From: Aplectana chamaeleonis
Lineage: Eukaryota; Nematoda; Chromadorea; Rhabditida; Cosmocercidae
Direction of reading: 5' to 3'
Assembly: GCA_029168955.1 (NCBI GenBank)
Contig: JAPDOI010000444.1
Span: 434,001-498,000 of the forward strand
Length of the DNA: 64,000 bases
Made by a program: the position numbers and the translations under genes. Below the pieces are notes generated by a model. The model was not told the DNA's origin and did no database searches. It saw nothing but the letters and a program-made list of their open reading frames with translations. Of the stretch, positions 11,790-22,674 are shown piece by piece; the first letter of the stretch is position 1; the number at the start of each line of letters is the position of its first letter.

Positions 11790-12508
11790 CTAGACAGGGT
11801 TGGGGGTGAGGTGTGATGTATCACAGAGGGGGGGTCGGACATCCGGTGGGATGGGGGGTCGGACCTTCGGTCAACCTAGAAACAAGATGGACTTCTATCA
11901 GGCCGGAGGGGAGGGTTGAGAACCATACCGTTAGTATAGTAATGACGGCAAAATGAGGTCACAATAAGAGGTCAAATTAAAACTGGAGATTATACTGAGA
12001 GAGCAAAATGAGACGGGAGATCAAAAAAGAAACTGAATAGTGAGAAACATTTGCGAAAAAACAAACGATTCAAGATATGAAATGGGGATGTCAAAATGAG
12101 GCAGGAACACACAAGAAGAGCTTACAATTCACTGGTGATGACGCATGCAAGACAATAGACGACAGTAGCATGGCCATCGTTAATGACTCTGACATGGAGG
12201 AGGAGTCTTAGAAAGGTAAAATGTGGCGTCAAATCGCTCCTGGATATGCCAGCAGCAGCGGTGTTGAGTATTCGATGTCATCGAGGTTATTACAAGTGGA
12301 CTATCCTGTCAACGAAATGACACTGATGTTCTGGAATTTCGTAATCTAAGATGCATTCTTAGGCGATTTAGAGTTCACAGGTTCGATCCCGCTAAGTGTA
12401 AAAATTTCGCGAAGCTGTAAAACGATGGATAGCTGACTGTCACAAAATAGCGTTGTTCACTGTGATATCTCTTACAATTTCCCTAATGAAATTGCCTTTC
12501 GATTTTTA

Positions 12509-14192
12509 AGCCCTCAGGGCACATAGGAGCGGTTGCGGGCGCGGAACACACATTTTGAATACGAATGTCCGCATGTGGAAACGCTCCCAAAGTTTCATGG
12601 ACGCAGCTTCGATCCGAACAGCGCTACATAGGGTTGGCGGAGCCTGTTTTCATGCCCTGAGGGCACATAGGTGCTATTTCAGGCATCAAGACCACAATCA
12701 GTAATTGGCTATCCGGATGTAAAAACGCTCCCAGAGTTTCATGGATGCAGCTTCAATCCGAACAGCGCTACAAAGGATAGGTGGAGTCTGTTTTCACGCC
12801 CTGAGGGCACATAGGTGCTATTTCAGGCATCAAAACCACATTTAGTAACTGGCTATCCGGATGTGAAAACGCACCCAAAACTCCATGGACGCAGCTTCAA
12901 GCCGAGCAGCGCTACATAGGGTGGGGTCCATGAAAAATGTTGAAGTCCGGAATTGTTGTGAAATAATTACAAGTATTTTTCGAATTTTTAATTAGGGAGT
13001 TTCGCGTTGCTACAACGTGGGGAAAACCTAGTCACGGACCCAATTAATCAATTTCATTCTTTTACCCGGTCAAAAAACGGTCTTTGAAGACCCATTTTTA
13101 GGTGTGATACAATCGATTGTATCATACCTAATTTGTATGGATCTAGGTGTGGTACAATCGATTGTATCACACCTAAAAATGGGTCTTCAAAGACCGTTTT
13201 CAACCGGGTAAAAGAATGAAATTGATTACTTGGGTCCGTGACTAGATTTTCCGCACGTTGTAGCAACGCGAAACTTCCTAATTCAAATTTCGTTAAATAC
13301 TTGTCAAATATTTCACAGCTATCGATTTTTTCATCGACCCCACCCTATGTAGCGCTGTTCGGCTTAAAGGCAGCGTCCGCGCTGAAAACCACATCTGGGT
13401 TTTTCTTCTCAATCCAAGGTTTGAACCAAGTGGAGATAGTTGCCGAAGCTTGAGACCTCAATGTAGCGTAAAAATAATGCTATAGGCTCTTGAAAACTGC
13501 TCCGTGGTCTGAAAAGGCGTTTCCCAGGTCGATCATCTAACACGAGGAACAGAAGCGCCTCGACGGGCTCCGGCAGGCAACTTAAATCCAAAATTCTATT
13601 TTCTCTTATTCGAAGGATCCTTGAATTTGGACGTGTGTATTTAAAGCTTCTTATTTTTTGAGACCTTTTTACTGCTGAAAGACGAAAAGAATTGTGGAAC
13701 TTAAAGAGTTAATGAGGATAAACCAAATCAGCCGTCCAAATTTTCAAAATTTGTGCATTGCACAAGACACACCGGACAGACGTGAAAAAAAGGGAGCTGA
13801 ATGCTCAAGGATTTCCGAACGAGTTTTTCTCAGGAATTTGAGTGTTTTGAGTGGTCCCTTTGCGATATATCACAACCTGGCAGGCCTACATGAGCGAAAT
13901 TGTGAAAAAAATGAACACGGTTTTTTGCGCGTACGCTGCCTTTAAAGCTGCGTCCATGAAACTTCGGGTGCGTTTTCACTTCCGGATAGTCAATTACTAG
14001 ATGTGGTTTTCATGCCTGAAACCGCACCTATGTGCCCTCAGGGCATGAATACAGGCACCGCCCACCCTATGTAGCGCTGTTCGGATTGAAGCTGTATCCA
14101 TGAAATTTAGGGTGCGTTTTTACATCTGAACCGCCAATTGCTTAATGTGGTTTTCATTACCGAAACCGCACCTATGTGCCCTCACGGCACTA
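12509..14192. mobile_element. foldback element with about 143-bp tandem units in its arms
   Basis: The left arm holds three successive copies of a unit of about 143 bp, each starting near CCCTGAGGGCACATAGG (about 12513, 12656, 12799) and containing GTTTCATGGA and GAACAGCGCTACA. The right arm carries the same units inverted (CCTATGTGCCCTCAGGGC near 14030-14046, another near 14173). Between them, inverted arms run about 12920-13120 and 13150-13345 around a short centre with ACAATCGATTGTATCA pairs. A 582-bp TTAA element (13364-13945) interrupts the right arm. The structure resembles foldback transposons. No coding sequence is present. Confidence 0.85.
13364..13945. mobile_element. TTAA-flanked miniature element inside the foldback
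   Basis: TTAA lies at 13364-13367 and 13942-13945. Termini inside read AGGCAGCGTCCGCGC and, inverted, AGGCAGCGTACGCGC. The foldback gives an independent test. Removing the element together with one TTAA leaves a sequence that aligns with the uninterrupted unit at about 14080-14100 (TTCGGATTGAAGCTG against TTCGGCTTAAAGCTG). This supports TTAA as the target duplication. No transposase is visible; the 83-residue frame near 13694 is not recognisable. Confidence 0.85.
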
Positions 14193-14718
14193 ATTGACGT
14201 TCAGCCATTGAGCAAACATTTGGTGCCATTGTCGTAAGAGAGTTGTTTTTGTCTGCTTTCGTGGAAAACATTTATTTATTGCATTATTAGGTCTTGATGT
14301 AGTCTTGAATTAAAAATTCGTTCACTATAAAATAAAAAATTACGAAATGAGGACCTCCCCCCCTCGGTCGTCGCCATCATTTTTCCCAGGGGGGGGGGCT
14401 GAGCAAATCGCTTGACTTGGGTGGGAGGTCGGATCAATGTTGGGTTGTATCACACCTCGCGCCGTAGCCTGATTCTAGAGGGTGAGCTTTTTTATAGGCC
14501 TGAAATCTCCATTCTGAATCCCCAGCTCTCTTATATTACGTCGCCACCACCATCCATACAAAAATTCGCGGTTGGCTTAATGGAAAAAATGGCTGCAGTA
14601 ACGATTTGAAGACTTTTCCTGACGACGTGGGAAATTTGCTGATAGGTAGCCACCACAGTACGCAAGATGGATCCCAAACGCTGTAAGTTAATAGCACTCT
14701 ACTAAAGCCAATATTGTA

Positions 14719-14866
14719 TATCGTCTATCACTGGATGAGGGATCGCCGCGACGCTGCTTGGCGGGAAAAATTGCGCGTGGGAAAACGAAGGGAGAGTGGC
14801 TATTGATCGCGCAATTTTTCCCGCCAAGCAGCGTTGCGGCGATCCCTCATCCAGTGACTGACGATA
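14719..14866. mobile_element. 148-bp hairpin miniature element
   Basis: Two arms of about 60 bases are almost perfect inverted copies, starting TATCGTCTATCACTGGATGA on the left and ending CCAGTGACTGACGATA on the right, around a loop of about 30 bases. Ends of TA are compatible with Tc1/mariner-type targeting. The first 41 bases recur exactly at 15768-15808, where the other arm is missing. Confidence 0.85.
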
Positions 14867-16309
14867 CTTGTATTCATTTCCTAGTTGAATATAAAATGAA
14901 TAAATCTTTTATTTAAGCGCCACGGAAAGCAGAGCCACGCACGCCTGACATATCAAGATGGAGATGCAGCGTGGACGGAGACCATTCAAACCAAGCCTCC
15001 GACGAGCGAGGCACTGCCGGAGCCTACCCCACCAATTGATTAAATACTCAAGTGATGAGTACAACTGAGACGGGTTCATTTATGAATCTGCTGCTCTGTA
15101 AACCTCTCTCTGCTGAGGTATGAACATTTCTCAAACGGAATTGCTTAGAGAAACGTTCTACTTTCTTCAGTCAGACACGTTTAGGAAGCTTGTAGAAAAA
15201 AAAAACCAGTCTCAGTTCTTGGCATCAGCTTGAGTTCTCTGGTGGGGTTTTCATCCACTGCTTCTTTTAACGCAAATGTTTTGAAGTGTTTTGATCTTAG
15301 TTCTTGTTGTTGTTATTGAACTGTGCTGTCGGTTTTTGGCGGTTTTCTCTCCCTGCGGGTTGATAGTCAATCATGGTTCCGCTTCATCTCATTTTTTGCT
15401 TCCAAAATGCGTGTTCTTAATCCCTGGGTCCCTACTGGTCTCTCGCATACAGTGTCATTTCTCTGGATTGTGTGAGGATGATATGAGCCCAATAGTATTA
15501 ACCACTGTAAAACATCCACTCATGCATTTTCGCTCGTATATTCTGATGGTGAAAGAAAAAAGTATTTCGTGTAGTCCTTGAACATCATTCTTGTATGACT
15601 ATATTGGTTGTTTTGTTCTGAGTAACGGTCATGGTTGTTTTTTTTTCTGAAGAACGATTTTTATTTGCAGTGCTTCAATGAACCTAATGAAGAACGCTTT
15701 TTCAATAATAAACCTTATGAAAAGTATATTTACTGGTTTTGTTATCAATACATCCCAGCGAATAAAGTATCGTCTATCACTGGATGAGGGATCGCCGCGA
15801 CGCTGCTTTTGCAAGAGCAATTGTTCACAGCTGCGCATGTGAGTTCCGTACGGAAATTATGAACTAAATAATGAGTTCCCTTGCAAGCTATTTCGATTGG
15901 TGATTAAGCTTCCAATTCAAGAAAGTGCGGGCTTTTATAATGAATGCAACCTTGTGCATGACTCATCGACTCGTTAGATCTCATTAGGCTTATTCCTTTT
16001 GCTTTCTCTTTCCCTACTATATTTCATGATAGACGGATTGGGGACGCGGGCAGCATCGTACGGATTGGGGACTCGGGCAGCAGCTGAGTGAAAGGTTTAA
16101 TCGTACGGAGAAAAAGCTTTTAGGTGTTTGCTTGGATATTTCTGGCAGTCAGTATGCCATGACGAAGATTTTTACATGGAGAATGAAGATTTTTACCATA
16201 ACGAAGATTTTCACATGAAAAATGAACGCTTGGCAAGAGAAGGTGGTGCCAGCAACGCCTTCTCAAGCAGCGACTTAAAGTCGGCTTCGTCTGTTTGGTC
16301 ATAAACTAA
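14867..16309. other. unassigned stretch with a solo hairpin arm
   Basis: Apart from the solo arm at 15768-15808 and a two-copy direct repeat (ACGGATTGGGGAC plus CGGGCAGC) at about 16032-16085, I see nothing assignable. Open frames near 15291 and 16120 lack family features. Confidence 0.45.
15768..15808 (+). repeat. solo arm of the 148-bp hairpin element
   Basis: Forty-one bases starting TATCGTCTATCACTGGATGA are identical to the left arm of the element at 14719-14759. The match stops abruptly at GCTGCTT, before the centre, and no inverted partner follows. Confidence 0.85.
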
Positions 16310-16519
16310 CGAGAACGCCGTATCGTCTCAAAAAACGCTCTGAGAATGCTTCCAGACTCTGTCTGGAAACGGCCACGTGGACGTAGGCAAAAGTACTGGT
16401 TGGGTGTGGCTGAAGGGGATTTAAAGTCACGCGGCATTGAAAGGCAGTTCGGGAGCGCTGTTTTATTTCACAGGAAATGGAATGGTGACAGAGGACGGAA
16501 TGTGTTTGAATTGTGAGCG
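16310..16519 (+). pseudogene. RTE-like ORF2 C-terminal remnant
   Basis: One uninterrupted frame after a stop at 16307 ends at a stop near 16519. It contains VWKRPRGRRQKYWLGVAEGD followed by LKSRGIER. In RTE-type and related non-LTR elements the last part of ORF2 often carries an arginine-rich RPRGR-x-K-x-W segment followed by a DLK motif, so this may be the 3' end of such an element. About 65 codons are preserved with no upstream reverse transcriptase in frame. A host or chance frame cannot be excluded. Confidence 0.45.
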
Positions 16520-18220
16520 GAGACCGTGAAAAATGGTGGGACGGTACACCTTGGTAAAGATGGGGACTGACCGCGTGAGACGTGAGCCAGCCGATTTAGG
16601 CAAGTCATAATTCCGCAATTTCAAGCTCCCTGCTCCTACTATACTTTCAATAGAGTTTTTACCTTGTCACCTTCTCTACTTCGAAGCCAAATTTCCTCTG
16701 TTCCTTCGCGCGGTTGTGCTCCGAGCGAGTTGAGGGACAGCGAGGAGAAGTGATGGAAGAAGAAGACGCAGCATTCGCGCGTACACGCGCGCGACAAACC
16801 GAAATAAATTCTCTTCCAAAACAGAGAATACACTTTTCACTGATCTCATGGCAATTCTTATTTTATTCCGACGGCATAATATCTGTCGACACAAACTCGG
16901 TGCACATATGTTAGAGCATGCGTGCACTGAGTTTGCGCCGGTGCACACTACGACGTCACAATCAATAGCGTCAGTGCGATCAATGACGAATGGGCTTTTA
17001 TAGTCAGCGTTCTATACGTACCCTCTGTAAAACGTCGTAATTCTCACGTCTCATGGCGCGAGCGGCGTGCGCGACTCTGCTCCCTACGTCTGCCATGCGC
17101 TCTCTCACCGACTCTAACCTCCGCCCCGCACCAGCACGCGTAGAAACTATGGTAATTTCGCGGTTTTATAGCCTTAAGATGTGATTCGAATGACTGTGGT
17201 GATCCCGGCCAGCCCTATTACACTGAGAAAATAATTTGTTAAAATAGGACCTATAAGAAAAAATCGCGAAAAAACCACTGTGTTGGGTCAAATTTGAATC
17301 CTGAACTTTCTCGTCTTTTGATGGTGTACGAGCCCACTCCACATCATCGGCATCGGTGACCTCTTATATCAAGAACATCAGCTGGCTTGAAATTGAATTT
17401 CAATCAATGAAGCTTTGGATTTATGTACACATCTAGTCAAAAACATTGACTGAAGTGATGCTTTCATTGTTCAAATGTTTTCAATAGGTAAATTTGAATC
17501 TATTTCTTCCTCTGAATGTCGATGATTTTTGACTGCTCGGCATGAGACGGCGATCTTTTTCGTCATCGCTGTGCACGTGTGCACGAGACAGCTTCTTTGG
17601 GCCCTAGAAACTCTAATTCTAGCCCGTTTTTCACCGCTCTACCTTCATAGTTTTTCAGCTGTTTTTGATCTAAGCTGATTTTTGTAGTTTTTTCTATAAC
17701 GTTTTTCATCGTGACCACAGCCTTTAAATCATACACACTTATTTTCCTTCAATGCCACCTAGTTTCAATCATGATTTAAAGCTCGAGAAACATGAAGATT
17801 TTTCACGAAATGCGTTCTCTCCACTCACAAATCTCGCTCTTCCGAAATTCCTCCAGAAATTTTCTCCGATTTTTGTACTAGCGGTGACCGAACTTTTCCT
17901 TCTGAGGGAAAATTCGGCTTCTTTTCGGTCCAATTATTTTCAAAAAGGGCACAAAAGAATCAAAGGCCTGATGAAACGTGCACAGATTTCAGGAATTTCT
18001 CGCAAAATCGATTTGTACCGTCTTCTTAGGGTTAAGTTTTGACGCTTCGCCCGTCTCTCGAGCAAAAAGCGCATGGAATTGTATAAAGCGCATGGTTAGC
18101 GGGCTAGCCTCAGTGGGTCCATGGGTATACAGTATTGTCGAATTGGAGAAAAAATCAGCAGTCTACAGAACTGATTTCTGTACCAGCTGATAAGGTGTTA
18201 CTCAAGACAACAACGTCAGC
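16520..18220. other. unassigned stretch with a B-type terminus
   Basis: A CAAACTCGGTGCACATATG stretch near 16892 is shared with about 3175. At 17708-17730 CATCGTGACCACAGCCTTTAA resembles the right end of subfamily B, so a decayed copy may extend leftwards from there. No gene is recognised, and the frames at 17752-18190 have no family features. Confidence 0.45.
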
Positions 18221-18540
18221 TGACACGCTCAAAAGTGGTATCGATTTTATGTCATAACTCGAAGGTTCGAAGCTAGTAGTGTGGGAAACTAACGAAAAAA
18301 AAAGACGAAACTTTATGCAAATCCAGGAATACCGGTTCTTTTTGGTAAAGGGTAAGGTGGACGAGTTATTCCCGCGCGGTTGCTGTAGCGAATATTCACG
18401 ACAAAAACGTTGAGATAGTGAAGCCGATAGACTCTAACAGACTGCACTAGAACGCACACTTCGTTGGAAACATCAATAACCAGCCAAAGTGACCGTATTC
18501 ATATATTGGGGGAGGCGGGGTTGTCAAAATTTTACGTCTT
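18221..18540 (+). mobile_element. subfamily E element, left part only
   Basis: From ACACGCTCAAAAGTGGTATC onwards the sequence follows the complete E copy at 36440-36931: ATCGATTTTATG, a GGTTCTTTTTGG block, GTGGACGAGTT and AGCCAAAGTGACCG are in the same order. The right end is missing. Confidence 0.6.
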
Positions 18541-19240
18541 GCATTGCTCAAGTGCATTAGGTTGATGCAGATGCTGGAGAGTTAAGGTTGAAGAAAGCAG
18601 CCAAACCGAGCCAGAAATTGATAAAAACAGCTTTGAAAGTTATCCCATTGCGCCTACTGTGCTTATCTGAGCCGAATTCCGGTCCGAAATTGCGTCTCGA
18701 CACGCTTTGCGGCTGCACGCTCCCAAGTCAGAAGAGCTTCCAGCACCACAGCCGCCGATTTGTTGACTCTAGGTGGGTTTTGGAAACTGGAAACTAAGAA
18801 AAATTGGACAAAATTGTTTAAAAAAGCCACATCGAGTCGGCTTTGGCGCTGGAAACCCGACTGAGATGAGCGCGTGCGGCTGCAAAGCGTGTCGAGACGC
18901 AATTGCGGACCGGAATTTGGCCCAGATAAGCACAGTACCTATCCCGGTTAGCCCCTTATTCGGAGGGGCTTGTGGAGCCGCGCACGTTTTCGATGGCAAA
19001 TCGCCAAGCAACTTAGCCGCGTCCAGCCTGATCGATTCGCGCACATTTTGCGATTAGCGTGCGCTTGCGGAAATCAGCAGAACCTGTAGTTCTCCTCCAC
19101 GTCCTGGATGTTAGAAACGGTTTTTAAGCTTATTCTCAACGTTTTACTTAACTGTTTCTTCACTATTTGTGACCTAAAAACGAACAATCCCATTTTGGGT
19201 CGATATGGAGTGTGACATTCCTCGTGAACAGCACCTTCAA
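18541..19240 (+). mobile_element. subfamily G element interrupted by a palindromic element
   Basis: Outside the insertion at 18655-18937, this sequence aligns with the neighbouring G copy at 19237-19701. Shared blocks include AGAAATTGATAAAAA, GGGGCTTGTGGAGCCG, CGATGGCAAAT and CAGCCTGATCGATTCGCG. It ends in a CTCGTGAACAGCACCTTCAA terminus that directly abuts the second G copy. Its left terminus is not recognisable. Confidence 0.65.
18655..18937. mobile_element. palindromic miniature element F, copy 1 (283 bp)
   Basis: The ends are inverted copies starting TACTGTGCTTATCTG and continuing into CGGTCCGAAATTGCGTCTCG. The interior contains GCCACATCGAGTCGGCTTTG. It splits a G-family copy. Comparing with the intact G copy at about 19385-19395 gives an empty site GCCTAGCCCGG against CGCC-TA-TCCCGG here, so a short duplication (TA or CCTA) fits. 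The second F copy is at 63668-63949. Confidence 0.85.
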
Positions 19241-19701
19241 AGGCAGTGACCACTACAAATCTCGTTTTTGAGTTTTCAGGGTGAACCACTGCGCTGACAG
19301 GTGCTGGAGGGGATAGGGTCCAAGAAAGCTTCGAAAAAAGGGCAGAAATCGATAAAAAACGACGGCGAAGTTAAGATTTTGTTAGCCTAGCCCGGTCCGC
19401 CCCGTTATGACGAGCTTGTGGAGCCGTGCACGTTTCCGATGGCAAATTGATAAGCAACCCTGGCGTGTCGAGCCTGATCGATTCGCGAACATTTCACCAT
19501 CATAGCGCGCTTGTGAGAACTAGCAGGGCCCGTAAGCTCGTCCCCGCCCTCCACTCTACAAACCGCTATTCTAGCGTATTCTGAGCGAGTTTCTTTGCAG
19601 TTTCTTTATAATGAATAGCTTACCAAAAAAAACCAAACACCAAAAAACTCTATGTTTAAGTCGAATTTGGGAATGATATTCATTGCGCACACTGCCTTTA
19701 A
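19237..19701 (+). mobile_element. subfamily G TTAA-type element, complete copy
   Basis: The left terminus AGGCAGTGACCAC begins at 19241 after TTCAA. The right terminus in reverse complement is TTAAAGGCAGTGTGCGCAAT, with TTAA at 19698-19701. The preceding G copy ends on the same TTCAA, so the two stand head to tail sharing one junction. There is no transposase. Confidence 0.7.
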
Positions 19702-20454
19702 CTAATTTCTCGAATATCAAACATAAGAAGTATAAGCTCCAAAAGTATTTTTTCAGATGAAGCTCAGCAACTTGAACCGTGGTTGCCGCTGCTAGCCGAA
19801 TCGTTTTCATTCTCCCATTCCTGAGCCATAAACAGGGAACGAGACAATTGTGCTCAAATACACCGTAGGTGCAGAAACGCAACATTTCCACGCAGCATTG
19901 TGCTGCCGACAAGGGCAGCCTGTTGCAAACGATAGATCCTCTTCTCCCGTATGGCGCTAGAAAGGAGGTTTTACCCAAACTGCTAGTGCTGCTCATAGCC
20001 AATAAAGAAATCGAGAAGGTTATCACGAGACCACAAACTACACAGACAGATACTACTAATATCAAAGGTAACACCTGGATTGACCACTAAGTATGAGAAA
20101 GTCGCCTCAGGAGTCAGGCCTGACGGCTTTGTAGTCGAGCTGGAATAGTCTTCATACCAGTGTTTATCCTTCAATGGTTGTTATAAGAGCAGTGAGCCCT
20201 GCGGTAGGTCCTGGGAGGTTTAGTGCAGGTAGCCGGCCGGGACCGCGATCGTTGACGAACATAGACTGCCCCCAACACACAGGCCGATCAACAACCGGCC
20301 TCATCAGGGGGATCGTCAGATCACCACCGCAGGCACGTCGGCGCCAGGGCAAGATCACATGGAGGAAGCATCGCCTTCGCGACAAAACCTTTATCACCAG
20401 TGTTTCCAAATAACTGCTGCAGCAAAGGCTGGCGGCAACCCATGACTGCAACAA
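19571..20454 (-). other. overlapping open frames, unassigned, possible membrane segment
   Basis: A minus-strand frame of 167 codons (20074 down to 19571) begins MLPLILVVSVCVVCGLVITF, a plausible transmembrane stretch, but its last third runs through the G-element terminus at 19701 and therefore is not all one gene. Further minus-strand frames at 20174-19983 and 20454-20164 lie upstream in other frames. If a host exon is present here, it is broken or spliced in a way I cannot resolve. No family is recognised. Confidence 0.25.
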
Positions 20455-21537
20455 TACCTCGTAATTCCAGCATAGAATCAGCTCATTGCCTGTAATATCT
20501 TGTCAAAGGAGAGGATTCGCCAGGGTGGTTCGCTTCCAATTTTTCTGAGAATGAGTACACGCGTAACACACAGCCGGCATGCTAATGCAACTCTGGAATG
20601 GAGAGTAATCAGTCAAGTTATGCAGTTTCTCTGCTGGGAAATAGTGGAGTTTCTCCATTATTCAAAGTTCACGCTCACGTATAAATATACTAAAAATCCA
20701 ATGGAGGATGGCACGAACCATCAAAACACGTGAATAGCGAGAAGTCATCAGGCTCGCCCCAATCTGATTACCGCCTTCTGCAGCCAACGTTTGTGCAATG
20801 AGATCATCCAACCTAGAGGGCTCACACCAGCAAGCTAGCAAAGATTAGAGTCCATTTTTCGTCTACGAAGCTACACATATATTCATCTATAAGTAGTAAA
20901 AAGTCGATTTCAGTAAAAATCACTTCAGGTAGTCGTATTGTTCACGTACACCATCCATTATTCGAGCCGAACGTTTGCTTACCGATTTACACAACGAGCG
21001 TGAAAAAATCTGCCCATAGCTGAATTCAAAGAAGACGATGTTTATAAAAAACAGTTACGTTTCTGATGGCCCATTCATGCACTCATTAGTACGATCAACT
21101 CCGAATGTTCAAGTCATTCGTTTCACCTAGGTTGCGGTCAGCATGAAGACCGATCTAGTTTCTGGATTGAGCAGAACGAAACGAGCAGCTTGGCAAGTTC
21201 TCAAAGCTGTGAAGAATGTGATAAATACAAAGAACATCCTACTCTGAATTAGAGATGTGTGCGGCAAAGACATGTAAAATCTCGGTAAACGGCAACCACA
21301 AACCCCGAAATTGGCCGCAAACGGCTAGGCGGCAAGCGTAAAATACTTCATTTTGTATTATACTACTCCAACATTTATTTACTCGTCTGACATTTTGTTT
21401 ACCTGAGAGTTACCATCTTGAGTTTCACTACAGCTTACAGGGAGGATAATCTGAAGTTTCAAAAATTTTCCTTAAGACACAAGCAATGAAAAACTTTTGT
21501 AGCTTTGTTCTGTATATTTTCTCTATATGACTCAGTA
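20455..21537. other. unassigned stretch
   Basis: No gene is recognised. Around 21255-21340 the text ATGTGTGCGGCAAAG with several CGGCAA and CGGTAAACGGC motifs resembles the subterminal repeats of the hAT-like element at 25280-27453 and may be a decayed end of a relative. Confidence 0.4.
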
Positions 21538-22031
21538 TTAAAGGCAGTGTTCACGATGAAAATCGTTTTTCTGTTTTTCCGCCTATATTTAAAACGGCCC
21601 CATGCTGATTCCAATGGTGTATCTGAAATCATACAAGACCTTCTGGGAACAGAGTTATGGTCCCTCAAAAATTGAGCTAGGAAAAATGGTGGACGAGTTG
21701 TCCGAGGCTTGTAACTTCCGTCTTTTGCAGCCGATCTATGCGAGCTGACCTGAGTAAAGAGAGAAGCTGAGAATGAAGGGAAGAACGGGGCATATGATTG
21801 AAAGAACGGGGCACATCTCACGATCTCGAGCATTCGTTTGTTCACGCCGGTGGGCGTGTGATGGGCTTTTGGGGTTTTCAATGCGCTCGAAGTTGCAACT
21901 TCGGGCTCTTTTGGGGCTCTTCCTGGCTCGATTTCATGCGTTCTTTCTACGTTAACGTTACAGAGTGTCCCTACAGTACCCAATCCTAGTGAAATTTCGA
22001 AAACTTTTTTCATCGTGAACACTGCCTTTAA
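21538..22031 (+). mobile_element. TTAA-flanked miniature element, subfamily B, complete copy 1
   Basis: TTAA lies at 21538-21541 and 22028-22031. Inside, the termini are AGGCAGTGTTCACGATGAAA and an inverted copy ending CATCGTGAACACTGCCT. The core at about 21645-21730 contains GAGTTATGGTCCCTCAAAAA and GTGGACGAGTTGTCCGAGGC. This 494-bp copy is a good reference for the subfamily; relatives lie at 31705, 34269, 36292 and 46975. The 193-residue minus-strand frame crossing it is not a gene. Confidence 0.88.
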
Positions 22032-22095
22032 ACCGATCAAACTTCACGTAGCCAACCTACGTCAGCATCCTACTACATATATTTCTCCTAGCTTG

Positions 22096-22320
22096 TGTGT
22101 GTGTGTACGTGCGTGTGCGTGTATGTACGTGTATGTATGTATGTATTTATGTATGTATGTATGTATGTATGTATGTATGTATGTATGTATGTATGTATGT
22201 ATGTATGTATGTATGTATGTCTGTATGTATGTATGTATGTATGTATGTATGTATGTATGTATGTATGTATGTATGTATATGTGTATGTCTGTATTTGTAT
22301 ATGCGTTTATAAGTGTGAGT
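22096..22320 (+). repeat. (TATG)n microsatellite with flanking GT-rich tract
   Basis: From about 22134 to 22279 the sequence is almost pure TATG repeats, some 36 units with few interruptions, preceded by a (GT)n-rich tract. The tyrosine/valine/cysteine/methionine open frames here, up to 171 codons on the plus strand and 126 on the minus strand, come from the 4-base periodicity and are not genes. Confidence 0.97.
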
Positions 22321-22517
22321 TGTGTGTATGGGTGTATCCTCTGTTTCGGAATGAAAACCATTCCCGTTGATGCGTCTGCGCGCGTATGCTGCGTCTCCTT
22401 ATCTCCACACTTTATCGCCCTCTCTAGCCTGGGTCCGCACAAGCGCGCGAAGAAACAGAGTAAATCTGGCTCCGAACCAGAGGGTATGTGTATGTGCGTA
22501 TATGTACATAAGTGTGT

Positions 22518-22674
22518 AGAGTTCGCGTGATAATTTCAGTTTGATGAAGGGACGGGGCTGCGACGGTAGATCACCCCGCGCGAATCGAAACCCCATTCTC
22601 CAGTGAGGCCGCCAACACCGCACGGCTAGCTGCCTGGTCCATGCGTCAGACTAAATCGAAACCGGAAACCGTAC
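22518..22674 (+). repeat. K-family dispersed repeat, copy 2
   Basis: It runs from AGAGTTCGCGTGATAATTTC to GAAACCGGAAACCGTA, with a terminal hairpin (CAGTTTGATGAAGG against CCATGCGTCAGACTAA). Orientation matches the copy at 56579. Confidence 0.85.

Larger units (their letters stand above)
11790..14478. mobile_element. possible outer inverted-repeat element around the foldback
   Basis: Near 11790-11820 the sequence CTAGACAGGGTTGGGGGTGA followed by GGTGTGATGTA resembles the reverse complement of 14445-14478 (CTAGAATCAGGCTACGGCGC then GAGGTGTGATACAA). AGGTGTGATACAA also sits at the centre of the internal foldback near 13100-13180. The match is imperfect and only about 30 bases long. Poly-G tracts near 11827-11860 and 14355-14400 lie just inside both ends. 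Confidence 0.35.

Noticed and set aside
12372..12392. GGTTCGATCCC as the B box of a tRNA gene
   Set aside because: No A box at a suitable distance and the T stem does not pair.
12509..14192. CRISPR-like array of the 143-bp units
   Set aside because: Units are contiguous and long, with no short repeat and unique spacer pattern, and the context is eukaryotic.
21538..22031. Assignment of the TTAA elements to piggyBac
   Set aside because: TTAA duplication fits, but termini begin AGGCA rather than the common CCC/CCY-type ends and no transposase is present, so the superfamily is left open.
22015..22530. Long open frames of up to 171 codons on both strands
   Set aside because: They are produced by the TATG microsatellite, whose 4-base period avoids stops in several frames.
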